Notes: generated by a model not told the origin, from the sequence alone. Counted from the first letter of the stretch, positions 1-9,108 are shown. The stretch: 64,000 nucleotides of DNA from Pseudohongiella sp. (GCA_030651695.1 JAUSCD010000022.1:62001-126000), one strand, 5' to 3'. Numbers and translations: made by a program.

Positions 1-332
1 GTGACAGTCTGGAAACAGTCTCTGAGAGTGCTCTGCGCGAGACAGGTCTGTACGCATGGACGTCAGTGAAGGCGCCGCGCGGGCTGCGGGAGAATATCCA
101 TCATGTCTGGATGCACAATGGCGCTGTGGTGGATCGCATTACACTTGATATTGAAGGCGGTGATTCAGGCTATCGTGCCTGGACGCACAAATTGAATTTT
201 CCGGCTAATGTGCTGGGTAACTGGCAGGTCAGAGTGATTACTGATTCCGGCCAGCTGATCGGACTGGTTCGTTTTGAAGTAGTTGCCAGCCCTGCCGCTC
301 TGATCAGCGCAATACCATCAGAGATATTGTAG
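1..332 (+). CDS. DUF2914 domain protein, C-terminal part (5' end outside window)
   Basis: The reading frame is open from the first bases of the window to the TAG at 330-332, so only the C-terminal ~110 residues are visible. They fit the DUF2914 pattern: a YAWTSVKAPRG strand, HHVWMHNG, an RITLDIEGG strand, the aromatic YRAWTHKL and a final GNWQVRVITDSGQ strand. The domain is a small beta-sandwich usually found at the C-terminus of envelope proteins; its function is not established. The start and any N-terminal membrane segment lie upstream. The last 29 bp overlap the convergent stress-protein gene. The family call is from remembered motifs. Confidence 0.75.
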   Translation, partial: DSLETVSESALRETGLYAWTSVKAPRGLRENIHHVWMHNGAVVDRITLDIEGGDSGYRAWTHKLNFPANVLGNWQVRVITDSGQLIGLVRFEVVASPAALISAIPSEIL

Positions 333-1182
333 TTTTACTGATCATGGCGGTCGTGGTGCTGCCAAGAATCAGATGACGTATACGCGAGTGTCCATAGGCG
401 CCCATGATCATCAGATCAATATTCTGCTGTTGCTGGTACTGAGTCAGCGCGATGTCCGCTTCACCGGCAACAATCGCGGTACTGGTTTCAAACCCGGCGT
501 TGGTCAATACGGCAACTGCTTCATCCAGCTGGGCTCGTGCTACATCAGTGTCTGCGCCAACCATCACCAGATGACAGGGAATACCCCTGAACAGCGGACT
601 GGCTGCGACCATGTGTACTCCTTTGCGCATGGTCAGGCTGCCGTCGTAGGCCATCATGATTTTTTGCGGTGGCGCAAAGGTCTGCTGCGCAATCAATACC
701 GGTTTGTGCAGTGCGCGAATCACGCTCTCAACATGGCTGCCAATGTGACCGTGTGAAGAGGCAGAACGCTGACCGCGTTTGCCGACCACCAGCATGCGGG
801 TTTCAGGCGCAAGTTCAACCAACGTATCGACCAGTTCACCATGACGCTGGCGCGTCTCGACATTCCGGACACCTTTGCTTTCGACGCGTTGCGCAGCGCC
901 CTGCAACATCAGTTTGCCTTGCTCCAGGGCAACACGTGCCCGTCTTTGATCCAGGTCCGCAAGTTCCTGCAGCAGGGCTTCCTGAGCGCCCAGCCCTATA
1001 CTGCCACTGAAATTCTGGGCCATACTGGTTTCATCTTTGTCCAGCACGTGCAGCAGACTCAGCGGCGCATTCATGCGTGCAACGCTCCAGGCGGCATAGT
1101 CACAGACAGACTCGGCATATTGAGAGTCATCGATACAGGCGATTACTTTGCCGGTCATTTCCGGAACAATAATTTCAGTCAT
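304..1182 (-). CDS. Tandem-domain universal stress protein (UspA family)
   Basis: A cytoplasmic protein of 292 residues made of two UspA domains (about 8-150 and 160-292). Each begins with a beta strand and an acidic nucleotide-contacting residue (VIACIDDS, IMMAYDGS). The second carries the classic ATP-binding pattern G-2x-G-9x-G-S/T in GAYGHSRIRHLILGST. The first has a related but looser form around GKRGQRSASSHG. The gene follows the SulP transporter gene by 43 bp on the same strand, so the two are probably co-transcribed. SulP-Usp pairing is common in marine bacteria and suggests nucleotide-responsive control of the transporter, which is inference. The final 29 bp overlap the convergent DUF2914 gene. 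Confidence 0.9.
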   Translation of the reverse strand: MTEIIVPEMTGKVIACIDDSQYAESVCDYAAWSVARMNAPLSLLHVLDKDETSMAQNFSGSIGLGAQEALLQELADLDQRRARVALEQGKLMLQGAAQRVESKGVRNVETRQRHGELVDTLVELAPETRMLVVGKRGQRSASSHGHIGSHVESVIRALHKPVLIAQQTFAPPQKIMMAYDGSLTMRKGVHMVAASPLFRGIPCHLVMVGADTDVARAQLDEAVAVLTNAGFETSTAIVAGEADIALTQYQQQQNIDLMIMGAYGHSRIRHLILGSTTTAMISKTTISLMVLR

Positions 1183-1225
1183 CAGCGGTGTTCCTTTATC
1201 TCGTTATTGTTTTTCTGTCTGAAGT

Positions 1226-2710
1226 TCAGTGGCCCATCAGGCGTTCAACGGCATCGGGTTTATCGTGTACAGCAAACCGGTCGACCAGTGTCGCACTGGC
1301 CTCGTTCAGGCCAATCAATTCAACATCGGCGCCATCACGACGGAACTTCAGGATGACTTTGTCGAGCGAACTGATGGCCGTAATGTCCCAGAAATGCGCA
1401 CGACTGAGATCGATAGTAACCTTGTCGATACCTTCTTTGAAGTCAAAACCGCCGATGAACTGATCTGCCGATGTAAAAAACACCTGACCAATCACAGTGT
1501 ACTGGCGATGCAGACCGTCTTCCGACAGGGTTGAGCCGATATACAGGATGTCGCCCACTTTACGTGCAAAAAACAGCGCACTCAGCAGCACACCCAGCAA
1601 CACCCCCAATGCCAGATTGTGAGTCATCACCACCACGGCGACTGTTGAAATCATTACTATGCTGGAGCTTTTCGGATTTGTGCGCAGATCCCTGACCGAG
1701 GACCAGCTGAAGGTGCCGATGGCTACCATGATCATTACTGCGACCAGTGCGGCCATCGGGATCTGACCGACCCATTCCCCCAGGAAAACTACCAATATCA
1801 GCAGCACGCTACCAGCAGTGAATGACGACAGGCGCCCGCGACCACCCGATTTTACGTTGATGACTGATTGCCCGATCATGGCGCAACCGGCCATGCCACC
1901 AATCAGGCCCGCGCCGATATTGGCAACACCCTGACCAACACATTCACGGTTTTTGTTGCTGGTTGAATCGGTCAGGTCATCGATGATGGTAGCTGTCATC
2001 ATCGATTCAAGCAGGCCTACAACAGCCAGCGTAGCGGCATAAGGGAAAATGATCTGCAGCGTTTCAAATGTCAGCGGTACATTGGGCAACAGGAACACTG
2101 GCAGGCTGTCGGGCAATTCGCCCATATCACCCACCGTGCGTACATCAAAACCAAAATACATCGCAATGCCCGTGAGTACCACAATACAAATCAAGGGTGA
2201 AGGCACAGCTTTGGTGATGTAGGGCAAACCGTAAATGATGGCGAGACCGCCAGCCAGAATGGCAAAGACCAGAGGGGTGGCGTTGTCTCCGGTGATCTCC
2301 GGCAGTTGCGCCAGGAAAATCAGGATAGCCAGAGCGTTTACAAAACCGGTCACAACAGAGCGCGAGACAAATCGCATCAGCAGACCAAGCTTGAATATAC
2401 CTGCGAAGATTTGTAATACGCCCGTCAACAGTGTGGCTGCCAGCAGATACTCAAGTCCGTGATCTCTGACCAGCGTCACCATTACCAGAGCCATGGCGCC
2501 GGTTGCTGCTGAAATCATGCCCGGACGGCCACCGACAATGGCTGTAATCACAGCGATACAGAACGAGGCGTAAAGTCCGACTTTAGGATCCACACCAGCG
2601 ATGATAGAGAAAGCAATTGCTTCAGGGATCAGGGCGAGTGCAACCACAAGACCTGCCAGCAGGTCGCCACGCACGTTGGACAACCAGCTTTGTTTATAGG
2701 CGTTTAACAT
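1226..2710 (-). CDS. SulP family anion transporter with STAS domain
   Basis: An inner-membrane transporter of 494 residues. The N-terminus has the SulP signature ([17 protein letters not shown], then [11 protein letters not shown]), followed by about ten to twelve hydrophobic segments up to residue ~390. The C-terminal ~100 residues form a cytoplasmic STAS domain ([21 protein letters not shown]). Family members exchange or co-transport bicarbonate, sulfate or other anions with Na+ or H+; the substrate cannot be read from the sequence. At 494 residues it belongs to the short SulP type. The adjacent UspA gene makes a likely two-gene operon. The start ATG at 2710 is the first in frame and precedes the SulP core directly. 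Confidence 0.9.
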   Translation of the reverse strand: MLNAYKQSWLSNVRGDLLAGLVVALALIPEAIAFSIIAGVDPKVGLYASFCIAVITAIVGGRPGMISAATGAMALVMVTLVRDHGLEYLLAATLLTGVLQIFAGIFKLGLLMRFVSRSVVTGFVNALAILIFLAQLPEITGDNATPLVFAILAGGLAIIYGLPYITKAVPSPLICIVVLTGIAMYFGFDVRTVGDMGELPDSLPVFLLPNVPLTFETLQIIFPYAATLAVVGLLESMMTATIIDDLTDSTSNKNRECVGQGVANIGAGLIGGMAGCAMIGQSVINVKSGGRGRLSSFTAGSVLLILVVFLGEWVGQIPMAALVAVMIMVAIGTFSWSSVRDLRTNPKSSSIVMISTVAVVVMTHNLALGVLLGVLLSALFFARKVGDILYIGSTLSEDGLHRQYTVIGQVFFTSADQFIGGFDFKEGIDKVTIDLSRAHFWDITAISSLDKVILKFRRDGADVELIGLNEASATLVDRFAVHDKPDAVERLMGH

Positions 2711-2944
2711 ATCGGATTTCTCGGAAATAATACAAAAACAACGCGTTGACGCCGTAGTTCAGTAAGGCGTATGCGGGCAATAAATTTGTTTTTGTGAGCT
2801 AAATTTGGTTATTTAAATTCATGCGCAAACGACTTGATCAGGCAAGTGTTGCTCGGGCAGGGGGCATAACTCAGGGCGGACTTATCAGCCACATAATAAA
2901 AAATCCACAGATATTTGTGCGTTGCGCTCTGTGTCGGAGCGGGC

Positions 2945-3010
2945 AATCAAGGGTGTTTTTTAACAGGCGCGCAGTCTAACAGAGCATCGCCATGATTAAC
3001 ACCCTTGATT
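2945..3010. repeat. 13-bp perfect inverted repeat with 40-nt spacer
   Basis: AATCAAGGGTGTT at 2945-2957 is matched by its exact reverse complement at 2998-3010. It lies in the 373-bp gene-free stretch (2711-3083) between the SulP start and the end of the S15 hydrolase gene. The spacer has a short internal GGCG/CGCC pairing, so a branched hairpin is possible. There is no terminator-like T tract directly after either arm. The rest of the gap is AT-rich next to the SulP start and should hold its promoter, but I see no convincing -35/-10 pair. Confidence 0.5.
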
Positions 3011-3041
3011 TTCCTCAGTATTAATCCGGTGTTTTGCTTGT

Positions 3042-3068
3042 GCGGGCCCAGAGCAACTCAGGGCCCGC
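3042..3068 (-). terminator. GC-rich hairpin after the S15 hydrolase gene
   Basis: An 8-bp perfect stem, GCGGGCCC (3042-3049) with GGGCCCGC (3061-3068), and an 11-nt loop. It begins 15 bp beyond the stop codon of the minus-strand hydrolase gene. The downstream tract on that strand is A/C-rich (ACAAGCAAAAC) rather than U-rich, so it is a strong hairpin but not a textbook intrinsic terminator. Confidence 0.5.
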
Positions 3069-3083
3069 AAACAAATGCAGATT

Positions 3084-4748
3084 TTAAAGCGGCTCTGTGA
3101 CGATTGGCAGCACAATTGCCGAAGGGCGACTGCTGTCAAAGAAGATGGTGTTCTGCGCAGATTTTGCAGGAGCGCTCACATCATCCAGCGCTGCACCATT
3201 GTTCGGGTTTACTGCAAAACGCGGAGCGTTGCTTGAAGTCACATGCACACCAATACGATGTCCTTTCTCGAAAGTCTGCGCCGTGCTCCACATATTGATA
3301 ATCAGTTTTTCCACTGCACCCGGCGTCATCAGTTTTACATCTTCCGGGTTCTGGCCGTTGCGGAAACGTGCACGAATCGGATAATCCAGAATCAAAGCCT
3401 CGTATCCATCGGGATAAATATCGACCAGCTTGACTACAAAATCGGTATCCGGCGCATCCGTTGAAACAAACAGTTCCATGTCGATATGGCCGGCTACCAC
3501 CACATCGTTTTCAAGTACGGGTGTGGCAAAGCGCAGATAATCAGCACGTTGCCCAATGTCGCGCTGATCACGCGGGCCAACATCCGCGCCCAGGTTTTGG
3601 CCACCCATAGTGGGAACAGGATTGGCAGGATCAAAGGTGTAGGTTTTTGAAGCGTCTGCAAGCGACGGAGCAGATGTCGCCAGACTCATGTCGGGCTGCA
3701 GATAAAAACGGGTTTCCGTGGCGGCCGGCGGCCAGCTGTCCATGTGGATGACACGATTGTGCGGTGACACGGCACCTTTGCGCGCAGAACCCATCATATA
3801 AATGCTGACCGGTGGCTCATTCATGATGCCGTTGTCGATATCTTTCAGCCAGTAATCCCACCAGCGCATCTGTTGTTCGATGTCGCCATTGATCAGGCCG
3901 CCGCCCGGATACTCCAGATCACCCTGCAACATGCCGTGGCCAAAAGCACCCATAAAAAGTTTCTGTTTCCCACGAGCAGCCGGGTGTCCCTCATTCTGCA
4001 GGTACACAAAATTGAACAAAGAACCTTCGGCATAAATGTCATGCCAACCGCCAACGTTGTAGACAGGGATCTGAACGTTCTGACGGTGGAACAGGAAGTC
4101 AGTGGCACGCCATTGTTCATCCAGCACCGCGCGGGCGCGATAGGCGTTGATCATCTCTTCGCTGACACCCTGACCACGCAGCCAGCCACCGGAATGGCTT
4201 TCTTTAAACACGCCGCCTACAAATCGTGAACGGTAAAACAGGCTGTCAGGCGCCACGGTCACGTAAGCCGCTGTCAGATGAGGTGGTGCCGAGGCAGCGG
4301 CAAGATTGGAAGTAATACCGGGGGCAGAAGTGCCAAATATACCAATTTTGCCATTGCTGAAAGACTGGGCCGCTATCCACTCGACGGTGTCATAACCGTC
4401 TTCTATATCGGTTTCAAACGGGCGGTTTTCACCTTCGGAATCGTAACGGCCACGTACGTCCTGAGAGATCAGTGCATAACCACGACCGTTGTACATGGCA
4501 ACACTGTTGTCGACGCCGTCTTTGTCATAAGGGGTGCGGGTCAGCACCACAGCAAAGGGGCCATCACCTTCAGGCAGATAGATGTTGGTGGCCAGATTGA
4601 CACCATCGCGCATCGGCACCATGACAATCTGTTTGTTGGCAGGGGTGGTCTGTGCCCAGGCGCTGGTGGCGACAAGAGACAGCAGAAGAATTAATATCGA
4701 GCAGTACGTCGGCAAAGGTCTATTTGTGCTGCGAATTACAGGCATCAT
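3084..4748 (-). CDS. Secreted CocE/NonD family hydrolase (X-Pro dipeptidyl-peptidase S15 type)
   Basis: A 554-residue exported serine hydrolase. A signal peptide with a long hydrophobic core ends near Ala-Trp-Ala-Gln (~33). The alpha/beta-hydrolase domain has the family N-terminus (VPMRDGVNLATNIYLP), the nucleophile elbow GTSAPG (about residue 140), the acid region GGWHD and the catalytic His in FGHG. A cap region and a C-terminal jelly-roll domain (from ~360) follow, as in X-Pro dipeptidyl-peptidases, cocaine esterase and glutaryl-7-ACA acylase. It probably cleaves acyl or prolyl-peptide bonds in the periplasm or outside the cell; the substrate is unknown. It stands alone, 246 bp from the next gene. 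Confidence 0.88.
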   Translation of the reverse strand: MMPVIRSTNRPLPTYCSILILLLSLVATSAWAQTTPANKQIVMVPMRDGVNLATNIYLPEGDGPFAVVLTRTPYDKDGVDNSVAMYNGRGYALISQDVRGRYDSEGENRPFETDIEDGYDTVEWIAAQSFSNGKIGIFGTSAPGITSNLAAASAPPHLTAAYVTVAPDSLFYRSRFVGGVFKESHSGGWLRGQGVSEEMINAYRARAVLDEQWRATDFLFHRQNVQIPVYNVGGWHDIYAEGSLFNFVYLQNEGHPAARGKQKLFMGAFGHGMLQGDLEYPGGGLINGDIEQQMRWWDYWLKDIDNGIMNEPPVSIYMMGSARKGAVSPHNRVIHMDSWPPAATETRFYLQPDMSLATSAPSLADASKTYTFDPANPVPTMGGQNLGADVGPRDQRDIGQRADYLRFATPVLENDVVVAGHIDMELFVSTDAPDTDFVVKLVDIYPDGYEALILDYPIRARFRNGQNPEDVKLMTPGAVEKLIINMWSTAQTFEKGHRIGVHVTSSNAPRFAVNPNNGAALDDVSAPAKSAQNTIFFDSSRPSAIVLPIVTEPL

Positions 4749-4994
4749 TGTTGGCCCCTTTATTGTTATTTAACGTGCTTAGTAGGAACCAGATGCCCGT
4801 CAAAATCAAGAGCAGGCTGAAGGATGAGTGACCACACCATGTCAGAGCGTTGCTGCCAAAACGATTGCTGCAGGCCCATCAACTGGAATGTGTCGTGCTC
4901 TGTCTTGATGACCTCTACCTGACCCGGCACATGCTTGAAACCATGCCCGGGAGCGCCGATCTTGTGTTTGTTCTGGATAACAAGCACCGCATTG

Positions 4995-5816
4995 TCAGCG
5001 TTTGCGGAACAGCATTGTCAGACGATCACTCTCCCCGATAGTAAGATACTTTGCCTGATCAGCAGCAGGAACATCACGCAGATTCGGTGGCAGGTTCCAC
5101 ACCCCGCCCGGATGATCCTTGGTGTCGCCTGGATTGGCATTGATTTCCGAGCTGGCGACAAATTCAAAACCATACTCTTCCATGGTATCGATCAGAGTTT
5201 TTTCGTGGATGTAGCCATTGCCCGGTTCCCGATCGGGTTCCATGCGGTGGTCCACAACACCGACCATACCACCGTCTTTCAAGGCACTACGCCACGTCAT
5301 CAGCATATTCTCGGCGCCCCAGTTCAGCCAGTTATGCGCATTACGGAAGTCCAGAATAAAGTCGACGGTACCCGGCTCGGCAATCGTTGAAAGTTGTCGT
5401 GGATGAAGTTCTGCAATCTCAACGCGATCATAAAGATCAGGACGGGTGGCGAGCATGGCGTCGTAAGTGCTGTTCATCTGTTGCATCATTGCGCTGGATT
5501 CCGCCGAGCGTGGATAACCGGCAGCAATCAGTTTGCCGTGTTCACGCACGTACGGCGCAAGAATTTCTGTATACCAGCCGTTGCCGGGGAAAATTTCCAC
5601 AACGGTATGGTTCGGTTCAACACCAAAAAAGCTCAGCGTTTCCAACGGGTGACGGTAGTTGTCGCGCGCCTTGTTGACGTCAGAACGGTGCTCGCCCGCG
5701 ATGATGGCAGACAAAGCAGCTGAATCCTGTGCGTATGACTGGCTGACGGGTGCAAGCGAAACAATCGTCACGACACCGGCAACAGCGGCGGCATTTGCCA
5801 GAAAGGTTTTGATCAT
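4995..5816 (-). CDS. Exported class I SAM-dependent methyltransferase-like protein (COG4798 type)
   Basis: A 273-residue protein with an N-terminal signal peptide (hydrophobic core ~8-24, cleavage near SYAQ). The mature part resembles predicted methyltransferases of the COG4798 type. It has a conserved lead-in (EHRSDVNKARDNYRHP), a strand and glycine-rich motif I (VVEIFPGNGWYTEIL) and a motif IV-like region (FILDFRNAHNW). A signal peptide on a SAM-dependent fold is odd, because S-adenosylmethionine is not expected in the periplasm; this is nonetheless typical of this family. The 4749-4994 gap upstream of the hydrolase holds no gene I can support. Confidence 0.8.
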   Translation of the reverse strand: MIKTFLANAAAVAGVVTIVSLAPVSQSYAQDSAALSAIIAGEHRSDVNKARDNYRHPLETLSFFGVEPNHTVVEIFPGNGWYTEILAPYVREHGKLIAAGYPRSAESSAMMQQMNSTYDAMLATRPDLYDRVEIAELHPRQLSTIAEPGTVDFILDFRNAHNWLNWGAENMLMTWRSALKDGGMVGVVDHRMEPDREPGNGYIHEKTLIDTMEEYGFEFVASSEINANPGDTKDHPGGVWNLPPNLRDVPAADQAKYLTIGESDRLTMLFRKR

Positions 5817-5860
5817 GCGGATGACTCCTCAGATTTATTGTTAAGCGGGGTATACCATAT

Positions 5861-6475
5861 TTATGCCTGTCGTGAGCGATGAAACCATCGCCATAGTAAT
5901 ACCGCTGCCAGTTCGGTGAGAATCAATACCACCAGCACCTGTAGGGCAAGAGTTGAAGAATTGGCATCGGGTGCCACGTCTTCCGCAAAATGGCCCACTC
6001 CGATAAACAGGCAGTTCCACACCAGAATACCTGCCAGAGTCGCAAAGCTGAATGCTTTTGCATCGGCGCGGAACAATCCGGCAATTATTGGAGAAATCAG
6101 CCTTATGGTGGGTACCAGTTGCATGCCGAAAGCCAGGATGCGTTGATTGGCCCTGAACGACGTCACCGTCTTATCAACCCTTGATTGCGACAGTCCTATC
6201 ATGCGACCAACCCAGTACAGAAATCTGTAACTGCGCTCTTCGCTGAATGAAATGGCCATTGCGTAAAACGCGATACATCCCACAACGCTTCCCAGTACCG
6301 TGCCGGAGATGGCTTCCAGAACCGTCCAGTCACCATTGCCTGTTGCGATGCCTATTGCGACCAGAACTCCGTAGGAGGGCAGCACGGGTATAAAACGTTC
6401 GGCCAGGCCTAAGGCTAGCAGGCCGAAAATGCCGTATTCGGCGATCCAATCGATTAACGTGCCAAGCGGATCCAT
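5861..6475 (-). CDS. DedA family membrane protein
   Basis: An integral inner-membrane protein with several hydrophobic segments (the frame is open further upstream to 6538). It has the DedA/SNARE-associated features: an N-terminal re-entrant segment with a charged residue in the membrane (LALGLAERFIPVLPSYG), then FGMQLVPTIRLISPIIAGLFR, which corresponds to the conserved F-x-R-x(2)-P-x-R motif region, and a C-terminal GHFAED helix. The family is linked to lipid flipping and proton-motive-force maintenance. I chose the ATG at 6475, which gives the usual DedA N-terminus (MDPLGTL); starting at 6538 would add 21 unlikely residues. Neither start has a strong Shine-Dalgarno sequence. Confidence 0.8.
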   Translation of the reverse strand: MDPLGTLIDWIAEYGIFGLLALGLAERFIPVLPSYGVLVAIGIATGNGDWTVLEAISGTVLGSVVGCIAFYAMAISFSEERSYRFLYWVGRMIGLSQSRVDKTVTSFRANQRILAFGMQLVPTIRLISPIIAGLFRADAKAFSFATLAGILVWNCLFIGVGHFAEDVAPDANSSTLALQVLVVLILTELAAVLLWRWFHRSRQA

Positions 6476-6572
6476 TACAGGAAGTTCTCTGGTTTTGCGA
6501 CAGAAGATCAGGATGCTACCGTAAGGTCGTAACTGCATCCAGTGCCGTTAGTTTAATGGTGAGGTTACAGGC

Positions 6573-6601
6573 AAAAAAAACCCCGCGTAGCGGGGTTTTT
6601 T
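6573..6601 (-). terminator. Intrinsic terminator of the pilus operon
   Basis: A 6-bp stem CCCCGC/GCGGGG with a GTA loop (6581-6595), flanked by A8 on one side and T6 on the other, so it can act in both directions. It lies 20 bp beyond the stop codon of the minus-strand pilin gene, the last gene of the pilus operon. It also separates that gene from the DedA gene. Confidence 0.92.
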
Positions 6602-6620
6602 AGTCAGTCTGTACCTGCGA

Positions 6621-7304
6621 TTACATGCGGTAGCAGATAGAGTACATTTCGTTTTCAACATAGTTGGCAGCAGTTGCGCCAGGAGCTGTGTTAGCACCGG
6701 CAACACCCAGTGTTGAGCGGAATCGGCCTGTGGCCGGGTTGCCGTCGTCCAAACGAGTGTCCATTGCGATCGCTGCAGATCCTGGTACGTTGCTCATGCA
6801 AACCTTGTTGCCTGGCAGTCCGCCGGCGCCAGCTGGCTGAACCAGCGCACTGGTTACACCAATCAAACCACCAAAGGGGTTGCGTGGAAGAGCTTGCACG
6901 CCAGTCAGCAGTGGGTCACCTGAAATGAATCCCGCAGCACGCAGGTGTTGCCACATCAGCGCGCTCTCAATGGCAGCTGTCGGGGCAAATGTCTGAGCGG
7001 CAGTGCCTTCCAGAATACCGTTCTGGTTGCCACCAACGATAGTTGCCCAGTTGCCACCACGTGCTTGAATAGTTGCAGTCGGGCCGTCATCGCCAGGGAA
7101 ACGACCGTAACGGTCAACATACGAGTAAGCGCCTGCCATGGTGCCGTTGATGTCGTTGGTGGCTGCGCGTACGCGCGAATTCTCGATCAGCTGCTGGCCT
7201 TGCAGTACACCACCAATCAACAAGCCGATAATGACCAGTACGATTGCGATTTCGATCAGTGTAAAACCGCCCTGATTCTTTGACATGCCGGAAAAGTTTT
7301 TCAT
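6621..7304 (-). CDS. Type IV major pilin (MSHA-like)
   Basis: A 227-residue prepilin. A short leader (MKNFSGMSKNQGG) ends at a prepilin-peptidase site G/FTLIE, with Glu5 of the mature protein present, followed by the hydrophobic N-terminal helix (IAIVLVIIGLLIGGVLQG). The globular part is rich in Gly and Ala and has two Cys (VCMSN and SICYRM) placed like the disulfide loop of type IV pilins. It is the last gene of the pilus operon and the best candidate for the major subunit. It has its own sigma-70-like promoter directly upstream, which fits high, separate expression. No prepilin peptidase gene is in the window. Confidence 0.92.
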   Translation of the reverse strand: MKNFSGMSKNQGGFTLIEIAIVLVIIGLLIGGVLQGQQLIENSRVRAATNDINGTMAGAYSYVDRYGRFPGDDGPTATIQARGGNWATIVGGNQNGILEGTAAQTFAPTAAIESALMWQHLRAAGFISGDPLLTGVQALPRNPFGGLIGVTSALVQPAGAGGLPGNKVCMSNVPGSAAIAMDTRLDDGNPATGRFRSTLGVAGANTAPGATAANYVENEMYSICYRM

Positions 7305-7381
7305 ATCTCAATGCTCTTGGGTTATTTATAAGATCTGCGCAAGTGCCACAAAATGAAACGCGAATCTGTGCGCATGACGTC

Positions 7382-7410
7382 AATATAATGACAGGGGTCA
7401 GTGTTTACAA
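7382..7410 (-). promoter_or_regulatory. Sigma-70-like promoter of the pilin gene
   Basis: Read on the minus strand, TTGTAA (7405-7410, 4/6 to the -35 consensus) is followed after exactly 17 bp by TATATT (7382-7387, 5/6 to the -10 consensus). It lies about 78 bp upstream of the pilin ATG, in the 120-bp gap between the kinase and pilin genes. It would let the pilin be expressed apart from the upstream operon. Confidence 0.6.
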
Positions 7411-7424
7411 GATGTAGGTTTTTT

Positions 7425-8507
7425 TTACAGGTGTTCAGTTTGAGGTAAAAATAAACTGAATTTCAGTGGCTTGTCGGGTGATGCGGTCACCAACAGGCGG
7501 CCACCATTCTGATGCGCAGTCTGACGCGCCTGATAAAGACCAATCCCGCGACCTTTTCCGTGTTCGCTCCAGAATGGTTCAAACAGGCGTTCAGGCCAAG
7601 CGCAAGGAGTTCCGGTTTTATCCTCTATTTCTATCAGCGCTTCGTTTGTATGTTCTGTTATAGAAATCACCAACTGTGGGGGAGCGGCTGGCTGGCTTCT
7701 GGCCTGCGAGGCGTAATTGCCCAATAGGTTGTCAACAATAGAGTGCAGCGAGGGTTCGCCAATCTCGACCATGCAATCACCGGTCAATTCAGCCTGCAGC
7801 TCATGAGCAGCCAGAGACTGTTCAAGAAAGGTAGCAATGGATGTCTGCTTTTTACTGGAAATAACATTTTCCTGATTGAGTCTCTTCAGCATCAGTTGTG
7901 CCCGGTCTCTGAGTGCCGGCACGCTGCGTCTTAATGCGGATAACAACTGCGCATCCTGCCCTGGCACAGGGTTCAGCAGCTGTTCTGTAGCCAGACTTGT
8001 CAATTGCAGCATATTTTTTATGTCATGCTGAAGGAACACGGTCATCTTTGCCGCTTGACTGAATGTTGAGCGTACTGAGCCCAGTTTGATCCAGAGGTCC
8101 ATACGAAGCAGCAGGAAAAAACTCTCAGCCAGTGATCGGCTGAAGTATCGTCTTTCCCATCCGCTGCTTGCCGAGTACAAACTTATATTCAGGGATATCT
8201 CGTCAGCTTCAAAGTGTTGTTCCAGAACTTTTGAGGTGACAACACCGTGTTCTCCGCTGATGGTGGTGCCAAACCAGTTGAGACGCCAATTGATTCCGCT
8301 AAACCCGGCTGCCGACAAAATCGGCCAACATTGCCGCAAAAAGTCGGGCAAATCAAAATTCAGTGCCTCATTCAAACGTACAAGTTCGCGGCTCCGACCT
8401 GATTGCGCCCGCGCCTGATGCAGCAGCCACGCTGTTACGGCGAGAGTTGTGCCGCCAATCAGAATCAGATAGAGATAAAGATTAGTCAGGGTCACGTTGG
8501 ATACCAA
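7425..8507 (-). CDS. Membrane histidine kinase encoded in the pilus operon
   Basis: 360 residues. One N-terminal membrane helix (about 8-28, LYLYLILIGGTTLAVTAWLL) is followed by a cytoplasmic region of ~120 residues with no recognised sensor domain. A dimerisation/phosphoacceptor segment then has the H-box FLQHDIKNML, and the HATPase domain has an N-box (NLLGNYAS) and a G-box (GKGRGIGLYQA). The H-D-I-K-N form resembles PrsK/PrsR-type kinases rather than the usual H-E-L-R-T-P type. Its first 26 bp overlap the 3' end of the response-regulator gene, so the two are translationally coupled and almost certainly partners. With no large extracytoplasmic loop, it may sense a membrane or cytoplasmic signal. 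Confidence 0.88.
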   Translation of the reverse strand: MVSNVTLTNLYLYLILIGGTTLAVTAWLLHQARAQSGRSRELVRLNEALNFDLPDFLRQCWPILSAAGFSGINWRLNWFGTTISGEHGVVTSKVLEQHFEADEISLNISLYSASSGWERRYFSRSLAESFFLLLRMDLWIKLGSVRSTFSQAAKMTVFLQHDIKNMLQLTSLATEQLLNPVPGQDAQLLSALRRSVPALRDRAQLMLKRLNQENVISSKKQTSIATFLEQSLAAHELQAELTGDCMVEIGEPSLHSIVDNLLGNYASQARSQPAAPPQLVISITEHTNEALIEIEDKTGTPCAWPERLFEPFWSEHGKGRGIGLYQARQTAHQNGGRLLVTASPDKPLKFSLFLPQTEHL

Positions 8508-9108
8508 ATTTTTTCAGAAAGTAATAAATGCTTTCTCGTTTGATACCGAGTCGGGCCGCGCTTTTGTAAACGTTAAAATCGGTGTCTCTGAGTACCTGGC
8601 GTACCAGCTTTTCTTCTGCATCTTCGCGCACAGCCTTTAATCCGTCTGCAATTCGTGCGTTGATCTGCAAGCGGGTCATGCCGTCGTTTGCCATCGTGTG
8701 TTCCTGGCGAACAAATAAAAATGCGCGTTCAAGTGAGCGCAACAAATTTTCGAGCATTGCAGGTTTCGCAAGGAAATCAAAAGCGCCTTCGCGAATGGCG
8801 GCAAGGGCAGCGCTTTCTTCATCCTGCCCTGTAAGGACAATGATTTTTGATGCGCTGTCGAGCTGCTGTATATTCTGAATCAGAGCAATGCCTTCGTCTG
8901 TACAATGGGTCGCCGGCGGCAAACCCAGGTCCACAATCATGACTTTGATTTCGGAGTCCGTCTGTACTGCGGCAAGAGCAGACTTTCGGGAATCTGCTTC
9001 GGTCACTTCATAGCCGCGCATCTGCAAGGCACTGCTGAGCATAGTTCGCAGACCTTCATCATCTTCAACTATCAGCAACTTGCCCGGAAGAGAACCAGTG
9101 GGACTCAC
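8482..9108 (-). CDS. Response regulator with Fis-type HTH, no AAA+ domain
   Basis: 208 residues. The receiver domain (about 9-130) has all key residues: the acidic pair in VEDDEG, the phospho-acceptor Asp in VDLGLPP, Thr in LTGQ and Lys in LAKP. A linker leads to a C-terminal Fis-like helix-turn-helix (about 165-205, NVYKSAARLGIKRESIYYFLKK). There is no sigma-54 activation domain, so the layout is of the ActR/RegA type, not NtrC. It begins with an ATGA overlap on the preceding pseudopilin gene and overlaps the kinase gene. A likely target is the pilin promoter or the operon promoter, which is inference from position. Confidence 0.9.
   Translation of the reverse strand: MSPTGSLPGKLLIVEDDEGLRTMLSSALQMRGYEVTEADSRKSALAAVQTDSEIKVMIVDLGLPPATHCTDEGIALIQNIQQLDSASKIIVLTGQDEESAALAAIREGAFDFLAKPAMLENLLRSLERAFLFVRQEHTMANDGMTRLQINARIADGLKAVREDAEEKLVRQVLRDTDFNVYKSAARLGIKRESIYYFLKKFGIQRDPD

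Noticed and set aside
4766-4987. A 73-codon minus-strand frame with fairly gene-like codons just after the methyltransferase
   Set aside because: It starts at GTG without a Shine-Dalgarno sequence and has no recognisable domain or hydrophobic pattern. I cannot support it as a gene, though it would fill the only gap there.
7321-7360. A TGGCAC followed by TTGC upstream of the pilin start, like a sigma-54 promoter
   Set aside because: The two blocks are adjacent rather than spaced to place GG and GC ten bases apart. The sigma-70-like pair at 7382-7410 fits better.
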